NCBI GenBank assembly: GCA_900543915.1
Contig: UQTB01000017.1
Location: forward strand, 1 to 47,237
DNA length: 47,237 nt
Reading direction: 5' to 3'
Source of the DNA: an uncultured Eubacteriales bacterium
GTDB taxonomy: Bacteria > Bacillota > Clostridia > Christensenellales > Borkfalkiaceae
Position numbers and translations under genes: made by a program. Shown here one piece after another: positions 40,592 to 47,237 of the stretch. The notes beneath the pieces are model-generated. The model did not search any database. It saw nothing but the letters and a program-made list of their open reading frames with translations, and was not told where the DNA came from. Each line of letters opens with the position of its first letter. The first letter of the stretch is position 1.

Positions 40592-43504
40592 ATGAGTAAA
40601 AGGCAAAAAATCGGAATGCTTTTAATCGCTTTGGTTCTAAGCATGGCAATGGCGCTCGGCTCCGCGTTCGCCGCGGACGACGACGTCATCACGACGAAGT
40701 CCCTCGTTTCGACGGGGAGCATGGGAGCGGGTGAAATCGAATGGGCGGAAGCCGGCGCGCCGGATGCGTGGCCGGGCGCCGTCGAGGAGATCAGGATTGA
40801 CGGACAGGAGGACGGCGGCGACGTGATCCTGAGAACGGAGCTGGCGGCGGACAACGTCTCCCTGGTCACGGGGCAGTACGGCTTTGCGCGGCAGAGCACC
40901 AACGCCGCTATCTGCGCTTATTCCATGTCCGGACTCACCATGAAATTTTACGCGCAGAGCGCGGGCTTTATGATGATGTTCACGCAGAATTCCGGCTGGT
41001 ACGCCGCTTCCACCTATCATTGGGAGCTTTGGTTTCAAGGCGGTTCCGTGACGCTGAGAAAGTGCACTACGGGCGGCGACAACATGGTGAATGCGGGGAA
41101 TGCTGCTTCCACGCTGGTGACCGATTACGATTACTTCAAGGATCCGGCTACGATCGGCTATAAGAACGTGGGAGACAACACGCAGACCTTTGTCGGGACG
41201 GAGAACGTCCTCGAGATCAAATCCGTCGGCGGTCACGCCTGCCTGTTCCTGAACGGAACGCAGCTCTTCGATCTGACGGAAACCGGCGTGGTTTCGGACG
41301 TATTCAACAACTTTAATTCGGACGGCGGTTTCCTGTGCTTCTACGGCACGAACGCTTCCGCGCAGGCGATCAAGATCACGGATATCTACAATGTGCAGAG
41401 CAGCTGGACGGAGGGCGTGCCCGACACGTATACGCTCCTCAGCGGCGGTGCGGAATATAAGGCGGACGAAAGCTCCAACGTCGGGATCCGCAGCACGGCA
41501 CCCGATTACGCGTATGCGGTGAAATACGGCGTAAAACAGTATGTGCAGGATATCTCGCTCACGTTCTACTATGCGGGGGGCGAACTCGCGGAGGGCGACG
41601 TTCTGAACGTAAAACTGTTGGATTCCGCGGAAAACGGAACGGCGTATATCAACTTTGCCTTTGCCAAGAAGACGGTGAATTCCGCAACACTCACGGTCAC
41701 GGCGTTTGACGGGGCGGAAAAGACCTTGGGCTCTGCCGAAGTGAAGCTGTACTACAACGGCAGCGCGCTCAATACGATTGCTTTGAAGGAGACCGTGCCT
41801 TTCGTCCTGAGCGTGAACGGCGCGGTGGCGGATATCGATCTCACGCCGCTCTCCGCGATGAAGAGCGCGTTTACCGACGGGCAGAGTTCCGTCGTCTATG
41901 CGGTGGAAGAGAGCGCCGCCGGAACGCTGACGCCGGTCAGCTATACGAGCGCGCCGGTTGCGGAATACGAAGCGGCGGACGGCTTTGCCGTGGAAGGCGA
42001 CGGCGTGGTGATCAAGTCGGACGGCAATTACATGATGTTCTACAACGAAGAAGACTCCGCCTACTCCGTCAGCTATACGGCGAATAAGCTGATCGCAAAC
42101 AGCTTTGAGCTCTCTTATCGCTTCGGCAAATACGGAGAAAAAACGGAACCCTTCACCGTCGGCGCGATGAGCGGAGACGCCGGACTGACGTTTACGTTCG
42201 CTTATGTCGACGACGCGAGCGCGAAGCTTTCCGTGGCGATCGCGGGCGGAAAAATGCTCGCGGAAGAGACGGTCGATTTCAAATGGAGCTATTCGGACGG
42301 AGACAAGAAACTCGGCTTCGTCAAGAGCGGCGTCAGCGGATATCTCGTGTTCGTAAACGGCGATATCGCGATCCAGATGAATGCGGACGCTCAGGTTTCG
42401 GAATTAGACGCCGCAGTGGAAAAGATGGAAGGCGGCATGGCGGATATTTCCTTCTCGGTCGGCGGAGACGCGCTCACCGCGTTCGCCCTTCTCGATTACG
42501 AGTATTACGTTCCCACCACCCTGGCTGCGGGATGGGGAGAGGGCGCGCTTCCCGGAACGCGTTTCGGCTACGCCGCCGGCAGCAATACGGTCATTGCGTT
42601 CAGCAACGCGTGGTCCTATCAGAAGGGGACGGGCGTCCTTGTGGACGGCTTCTCCATGCAGTTCAAGACCTATGCGAAAGCGGGGTATGCTTCCCCGACA
42701 TGGGCGATCAGCACGGTTTCCGCCTGGTATTCCAACAACAGTGCGATCCAGTTCATGATCGGGAAAAACGGCGACGACAAGGCGACCTTCAGCCTGCATT
42801 ATACCAACAAAGTGGATGGGGATTACGAAACCATCGGAGTCGGCAAAGAGAATGAAGGCATCACGAGCTTCAGCGTTCCCTGGAACTGGAACAACGGCGA
42901 GTACAACGAAATTTCCCTGAACCTGACGGACGGCGTATGGCGCTGGACGGTCAACGGAACGGTTCTGACGCCCGCAGAAGAGCAGGTTGATTACTCTGAT
43001 TATTATAATGATCTCTGGGCGCTCTACACTTCTTCGGACAAGACGGGCGTAGTGCAGATCTACGGCGGCGCGAATGCGGTCTACGACATCGCGTCCATAG
43101 CGGAATATGTCCCCAACGCGGATCCTGTGGTCAATCAGCCGGATGATTTTTCCGACTGCAAGATCGGAGACAAGCTGGCGCTGGATCTCACGACGGTTTT
43201 CTCAGATGCGAACGGAGACGAACTCTCCTTTGTTTTTGAAGAGTCCGATCAATATCAGGGCAAGATTGAGGGCAGTCAGTGGTCTTTTGACTGCACGGAC
43301 GCGGGCACATATACCGTCAAAATTTACTGCTACGACGGCAACGGCGGCGAAGCGGTCTGTGAATTCAACGTGACGGTAACGGCTGAAAGCGGCGGCGGAT
43401 CGGGCTGCGACTGCAATTCATCCGTCGCAGCGGGAAGCGCGCTCGCGCTGCTGCTGATCGGACTGGCGGTTCTGCCGCTGATCAGGAGAAGGCTGCGCGG
43501 CTGA
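40592..43504 (+). CDS. Large secreted surface protein with cadherin-like module and C-terminal anchor
   Basis: A 970-residue protein with a signal peptide (ends AFAADD near 28). Most of it is beta-rich with recurring jelly-roll-like segments (LEIKSVGGHACLFLNG near 215, and later FSMQFKTYAKAG, WRWTVNG), suggesting several glycan-binding modules. Residues about 850-930 (VFSDANGDELSFVFEE, AGTYTVKIYCYDGNGG) form a cadherin/PKD-type domain. The end is SGCDCNSS, a hydrophobic helix and RRRLRG, an anchoring signal like that of the protein at 4933. It probably binds the glycan handled by this operon; no catalytic residues are recognised. Confidence 0.72.
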   Translation: MSKRQKIGMLLIALVLSMAMALGSAFAADDDVITTKSLVSTGSMGAGEIEWAEAGAPDAWPGAVEEIRIDGQEDGGDVILRTELAADNVSLVTGQYGFARQSTNAAICAYSMSGLTMKFYAQSAGFMMMFTQNSGWYAASTYHWELWFQGGSVTLRKCTTGGDNMVNAGNAASTLVTDYDYFKDPATIGYKNVGDNTQTFVGTENVLEIKSVGGHACLFLNGTQLFDLTETGVVSDVFNNFNSDGGFLCFYGTNASAQAIKITDIYNVQSSWTEGVPDTYTLLSGGAEYKADESSNVGIRSTAPDYAYAVKYGVKQYVQDISLTFYYAGGELAEGDVLNVKLLDSAENGTAYINFAFAKKTVNSATLTVTAFDGAEKTLGSAEVKLYYNGSALNTIALKETVPFVLSVNGAVADIDLTPLSAMKSAFTDGQSSVVYAVEESAAGTLTPVSYTSAPVAEYEAADGFAVEGDGVVIKSDGNYMMFYNEEDSAYSVSYTANKLIANSFELSYRFGKYGEKTEPFTVGAMSGDAGLTFTFAYVDDASAKLSVAIAGGKMLAEETVDFKWSYSDGDKKLGFVKSGVSGYLVFVNGDIAIQMNADAQVSELDAAVEKMEGGMADISFSVGGDALTAFALLDYEYYVPTTLAAGWGEGALPGTRFGYAAGSNTVIAFSNAWSYQKGTGVLVDGFSMQFKTYAKAGYASPTWAISTVSAWYSNNSAIQFMIGKNGDDKATFSLHYTNKVDGDYETIGVGKENEGITSFSVPWNWNNGEYNEISLNLTDGVWRWTVNGTVLTPAEEQVDYSDYYNDLWALYTSSDKTGVVQIYGGANAVYDIASIAEYVPNADPVVNQPDDFSDCKIGDKLALDLTTVFSDANGDELSFVFEESDQYQGKIEGSQWSFDCTDAGTYTVKIYCYDGNGGEAVCEFNVTVTAESGGGSGCDCNSSVAAGSALALLLIGLAVLPLIRRRLRG

Positions 43505-43539
43505 CCGTGCGAAGCCCGGCAAAAAGAGGGAGAATGAAA

Positions 43540-45390
43540 ATGAAACGTTTTTTGGCATGTTTGCTGACGCTGCTGTTCGCGCTTTGCTCGCTCGGATGCG
43601 GAGGAGGGGAAAACCCTCCTCCCGATGACGGCGATCCCCCGGAAGAATCTCTGCCCGTCAAAGGCTATGAAGACATGAATATCGAGCATAACGAGGCTTA
43701 CGTGAATACGCCCTTTTACAACGACAAAAACGACAGCGTGGCATACGTTTCCAACGCTATGTGGAAGATGTTCGGTCTGGTCAACGACGGGCAGGATCTC
43801 GTGCTGAAATTCGGCAACGAGGCGACCTGGTTCGAGTGGCTGGCCGAAAAAGTGATGTGGAGCGGGGACGACGGCTATATCTCCCAGTTAAAGAGCAAGA
43901 TGCTCGATTATCCACAGGTGGACTGCGGCTTTCTTTGGTCCTGGACGACCACGCCGTACTGGACGGTTTCGGGGACCAACAGCCTGCATTACGACGGGAC
44001 GTTCCGCTATATCGCCGCAGTTTACGATATCATCAAGTGGGAGAACAGCACGGACTTTCTGGAACAGATAGATACCTCTTCCTACGGCTCCGATCTGAAA
44101 CTGGACGCATCCAAGGGCAAGACGGTTTACGAAAAGACGGCCGCGGCCATGGATTATATTCTGAACCGCCTGAACGGCAAAAACGGGGAGATCCTCATCA
44201 CGGCGGATTCCGTGCTCATGGCGGACGGAAAGACTAAATTTTTCGACGAATGGAACAATACCGGCCGCTTCGGTTCGGGGAGTTCCAACTATTGGGATAA
44301 CCTGTGTTTCGGCAATTACGACGCCTATGAAAACGCCCTTTTCTATCAGGCGCTGAACGCGATGAGCGGAATCGAGCGCATGCGCGGGAACGACGAGAAA
44401 GCGGCGGAATACGATTCGCTCGCCGAGACCGTTAAAAGGCGCTACGACGAGCTGTATTGGGATGAAACTGCGGGGCGGTATATCAACACGATCGACGCAG
44501 ACGGCGTCCGCCGCGATTACGGCCTTACCTTTCAGAACTTCGAAGCGCTGAAATACGGATTGGGCGACACGGACAAGGCGAAACGCATTTTCGAATGGGT
44601 GGACGGCGTTCGGACGGTCGAAGGAGATACCTCGACGGGCTCGGATATCATGAGCTATACCGCTATCCTGAATACCTATTACGAAAAGACGAACAGCGCG
44701 AAGCGCGCGCCCGAGGGCTTAAAACTCGCCGCCCGTTCCAACACGGTGGCGTTTGAGAGCAAATCGGAAAACGGCAAGTCGTGGTGGCACAATCCGGGCG
44801 GAATCGACGAGTTCTCGAACGCCTCCTACAACACGCACCTGGAAAACGGGGGATATATCTTCTATACGGCATATTACGAGCTGATGGCAAGACTCGTTTA
44901 TCAGGGCACGGACGCCTCTGTCAAACGCATGCAGGAGATCGCGGAGGTATATGAGTATAACCTTCTGAACAGCGACGTCGGCGGCTGGATGGAGGGGCTG
45001 GTCGGGGAGTTCCCCGAGAGCGGGTTGGTGCCGGTGTTCTATTTCTACGGCCTGATGGGGCTGGATGCGGATGCAGACGGTCTGCGGTTGTTCCCCTCTT
45101 TCGGAACGGCTAACGAGACGCTGGGCGTGTCTTCTCTCCGTTACGGGGGAATCACGTATGCAGTGGAGGCAAAGAAGGACGGTTCCGCAACCATAAAGGC
45201 AAGCGGAAAGATCGATCTTGCGCTGACTTACCGCCCTGCCGCGGGAAAATCCTTCAAGGCGACGGCGAAAGACGCGCGCGGTCAGACTTTGCGCACGCTG
45301 GAGGCTTCCGTCGACGAAAACGGCGAAGTCGTCTTCGATCTGACCGGACTGGACGGCGCTTATCGCGTCAATATTCAGACGGTCGAGTGA
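43540..45390 (+). CDS. Lipoprotein, putative (alpha/alpha)6 glycosidase, copy 1
   Basis: A 616-residue lipoprotein (LCSLGC lipobox). The body is helical with aromatic- and acid-rich motifs typical of six-hairpin glycosidases such as GH63, GH78 and related families: VDCGFLWSWTT, SSNYWDNLCFGNYDAYEN, RRDYGLTFQNFEAL, WWHNPGGIDEFSN and GEFPESGLVP. A C-terminal beta domain begins near 520. The ATG at 43540 lies seven bases after GGGAG; an ATG two codons earlier sits too close. The family cannot be fixed by eye. It probably trims the glycan at the outer membrane face before import. Confidence 0.72.
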   Translation: MKRFLACLLTLLFALCSLGCGGGENPPPDDGDPPEESLPVKGYEDMNIEHNEAYVNTPFYNDKNDSVAYVSNAMWKMFGLVNDGQDLVLKFGNEATWFEWLAEKVMWSGDDGYISQLKSKMLDYPQVDCGFLWSWTTTPYWTVSGTNSLHYDGTFRYIAAVYDIIKWENSTDFLEQIDTSSYGSDLKLDASKGKTVYEKTAAAMDYILNRLNGKNGEILITADSVLMADGKTKFFDEWNNTGRFGSGSSNYWDNLCFGNYDAYENALFYQALNAMSGIERMRGNDEKAAEYDSLAETVKRRYDELYWDETAGRYINTIDADGVRRDYGLTFQNFEALKYGLGDTDKAKRIFEWVDGVRTVEGDTSTGSDIMSYTAILNTYYEKTNSAKRAPEGLKLAARSNTVAFESKSENGKSWWHNPGGIDEFSNASYNTHLENGGYIFYTAYYELMARLVYQGTDASVKRMQEIAEVYEYNLLNSDVGGWMEGLVGEFPESGLVPVFYFYGLMGLDADADGLRLFPSFGTANETLGVSSLRYGGITYAVEAKKDGSATIKASGKIDLALTYRPAAGKSFKATAKDARGQTLRTLEASVDENGEVVFDLTGLDGAYRVNIQTVE

Positions 45391-45397
45391 GGTGTTT

Positions 45398-47179
45398 ATG
45401 AAAATATGGAACCGACTTTTCGCTGCAGCGCTCGCATGCGCGATGGTGATGGGCGGCACGGCGTGTCAGGATCCGGTCAAACAGCCCGTACGGGAGCGAT
45501 TGGAATTACAGGGATACGAGGCGCTGGGAAAAGATGAAGCCGCCTTCGTGAACACGCCCTTTTATTCGGACCGGGACGACGAGGTGACTTACGCATTTAA
45601 CGCGCTGTGGGATACCTTCGGGGTGGCGAGCGGCGGCGCGGTAGCGAAGTACGGCGCGAATTCCTCCTGGCTGTATTGGGACGCCGCGAAATGGATGTGG
45701 AGCGCGGATTCCGCGCGAGAGGGCGTAAAAAACGTCGTCAAAAACTATCCGCAGCGCGCGGACGGCTTCCTTTGGTCCTGGGGAGACAGCGAGACCTGGG
45801 GAGGAGCGGGTTACAACAATACCGATCCTACCTATCGCGCCGTCTATCACTACGATCAGATGTTCAATTTTATCAACGCAGTGCACGAGATCTGCCTGTG
45901 GGAAGGCAACACAAGTTTCTTGTCCGAAAAGGATACCACGACTGCGCAGCTTCACTTCGAGGTAGAGGGGATAACCTACGATTACGAAGACGTATCCAAC
46001 GGCAAAACCGTGCTAGAAAAGACGGAAGCCGCCATGGAGTTTATTTTAAAGGAGCTTCAGGGAGAAAGCGGACTCGTAATTTTGGGCGGAGAAAACACGG
46101 GGGAATTCAATTCCGCGAGCTCCAACTACTGGGACAATCTCTCCTTCGGATATAAGGATCCTTACGAGGGCATGTTGTTTTTGGGCGCGCTGCAGAGCAT
46201 GGCGGATCTCTATCGCATGACGGGAGATTCTGCAAAGCAGGCGGAATACGAGACTCTGCTGAATACCGCGCACGCGGCGTACGATGACGCGTACTGGAGT
46301 GAGGAAAAGGGTCGCTATGTCTCTGATATCACGGCTTCCGGCAAAGTGCTGGATTACGGCCTGACGTTCTTAAATACCGAGGCGCTTTATTACGGCGCCG
46401 GAGATCAGGCAAAGGCGGACGCTATTTTCTCCTGGATCAACGGCGAACGCATTGTGGAGGGCGACACCGCTGCCGGCGCGGAGATACTGGACGCGTGGGT
46501 GATTGCGCCCATGTCCAACACCGTCCCCATCGAGTCTTTAAAAGAGATGGACGAGGAGAGCCGCCGCAACGTAACGTGGTGGCACGCGCCGGGTGCGATC
46601 AACGTGTTTACCAACGCGAAATTTAAATTGCACTGCGAAAACGGCGGGGCGATCTTCTACACGACGTATTTCGAGCTGATGTCCCGCCTCCGCTACGGCA
46701 AGACGGACGAAGCGATGCAGCGCATGATCGCCATTGCAAGGGAATACGGCAAAGACGGCTTGCTGCGCGATCCCGTCAATTCCTACGGTTCGGCGTGGAT
46801 CCTGGGCGTGATCGGGGAGTTCCCTGAGAGCGGTCTGGTTCCCGGCGTGTTCGTCAAGGGTTTCATGGGCGTGAACGCTTCGGCCGACGGGTTGGTTATC
46901 AGTCCCAATATGCCGGAAGAATACGAAAAACTGGGCGCAAAAGGCGTTTATTACGCTGGCAAGCACTTTGATATCGAGATCAACCGAGGCGATTCAATAA
47001 CGCTCAGCGCGACAAATGACGGTTCAGCCGATTTTACGCTGATCTTCTCGGACTTTGCGGGGAAGGACTCTTATGTCGCGGAGATCGGCGGCAAAAACGT
47101 TTCCGCAATCCGGCTGGAAGACGGCCGTTTTTCAGTCGAACTGTCTGTCAGCGGGCGAGAGACAATCACCATCCGCTGA
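45398..47179 (+). CDS. Lipoprotein, putative (alpha/alpha)6 glycosidase, copy 2
   Basis: A 593-residue lipoprotein (GGTACQ lipobox) clearly paralogous to the preceding gene: AFVNTPFYSDRDDEVTYAFN, SSNYWDNLSFGYKDPYEG, LDYGLTFLNTEAL, WWHAPGAINVFTN and GEFPESGLVPG align in order with its counterparts. The candidate catalytic acids in DGFLWSWGD, YWDN and GEFPE are retained. It starts after GAGGTG, seven bases past the previous stop, so it arose by tandem duplication and then diverged, perhaps to another linkage. The last 58 bases of the window after it hold no feature I can support. Confidence 0.72.
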   Translation: MKIWNRLFAAALACAMVMGGTACQDPVKQPVRERLELQGYEALGKDEAAFVNTPFYSDRDDEVTYAFNALWDTFGVASGGAVAKYGANSSWLYWDAAKWMWSADSAREGVKNVVKNYPQRADGFLWSWGDSETWGGAGYNNTDPTYRAVYHYDQMFNFINAVHEICLWEGNTSFLSEKDTTTAQLHFEVEGITYDYEDVSNGKTVLEKTEAAMEFILKELQGESGLVILGGENTGEFNSASSNYWDNLSFGYKDPYEGMLFLGALQSMADLYRMTGDSAKQAEYETLLNTAHAAYDDAYWSEEKGRYVSDITASGKVLDYGLTFLNTEALYYGAGDQAKADAIFSWINGERIVEGDTAAGAEILDAWVIAPMSNTVPIESLKEMDEESRRNVTWWHAPGAINVFTNAKFKLHCENGGAIFYTTYFELMSRLRYGKTDEAMQRMIAIAREYGKDGLLRDPVNSYGSAWILGVIGEFPESGLVPGVFVKGFMGVNASADGLVISPNMPEEYEKLGAKGVYYAGKHFDIEINRGDSITLSATNDGSADFTLIFSDFAGKDSYVAEIGGKNVSAIRLEDGRFSVELSVSGRETITIR

Positions 47180-47237
47180 CAGAAGAACGGGCAGCGCGTG
47201 ATGCTTTTATAAAAACAGGCCGGCGGGTACATTCGCC

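Overview
The window looks like chromosomal DNA of an anaerobic, carbohydrate-degrading Bacillota (Clostridia-type) bacterium, probably from the gut. Evidence: strong GGAGG ribosome-binding sites, TTGACA/TATAAT promoters, lipoprotein signal peptides, an L27 protein with the Firmicutes-type N-terminal extension, ECF and sugar ABC transporters, and LacI and AraC regulators. I cannot place it more precisely. No rRNA, tRNA or CRISPR array was seen.

Region by region. (1) 1-4652: an operon of two ABC half-transporters (the first only as its last codons), an MptD-like ECF S component, EcfT, and a double-ATPase EcfA, closed by a terminator. (2) 4715-16880: a polysaccharide-utilisation-like operon. It opens with a consensus promoter, a CG-centred palindrome and a leader with an intrinsic terminator. 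It then encodes an anchored lectin-like protein, a beta-helix (GH28-like) lipoprotein, a sugar-binding protein, two permeases, an ADP-ribosylglycohydrolase-family protein, a GH65 phosphorylase-type enzyme and a LacI regulator. (3) 16892-19132: an SDR oxidoreductase, a helical protein on the minus strand, and rplU-rpmA. (4) 19259-22781: a BcrA-type ABC ATPase, a secreted MACPF-domain protein and an ABC-2 permease. (5) 22818-24750: an Fe-S scaffold-like protein and a GGGtGRT-family protein. (6) 25059-26585: an AraC regulator and a truncated gene fragment.

(7) About 26600-37335 is a mobile element with phage character: a DDE transposase/integrase, small early genes, a divergent control region with an XRE repressor, a membrane HIRAN-like protein, a lysis-like module, and tail-fibre/baseplate genes. 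Inside it lies a complete-looking diversity-generating retroelement (DGR). Its reverse transcriptase has YVDD and IGxxxSQ motifs, its template repeat is at 32899-33023, and its variable repeat at 33127-33251 forms the C-terminus of a C-type-lectin-like tail protein. The two repeats differ at 16 of 125 positions, and every difference falls on a template adenine (coding strand). No capsid, portal or terminase genes are present, and the outermost tail gene lacks its start at the junction with host DNA. The element is therefore a remnant, a rearranged prophage, or a chimeric join in the assembly.

(8) 37353-47179: a second sugar operon with a binding protein, two permeases, a large anchored surface protein and two tandem paralogous lipoproteins that look like six-hairpin glycosidases. 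Its natural promoter region is missing or replaced by the element.

The strongest signals for follow-up are the DGR and the MACPF/ABC transporter locus.
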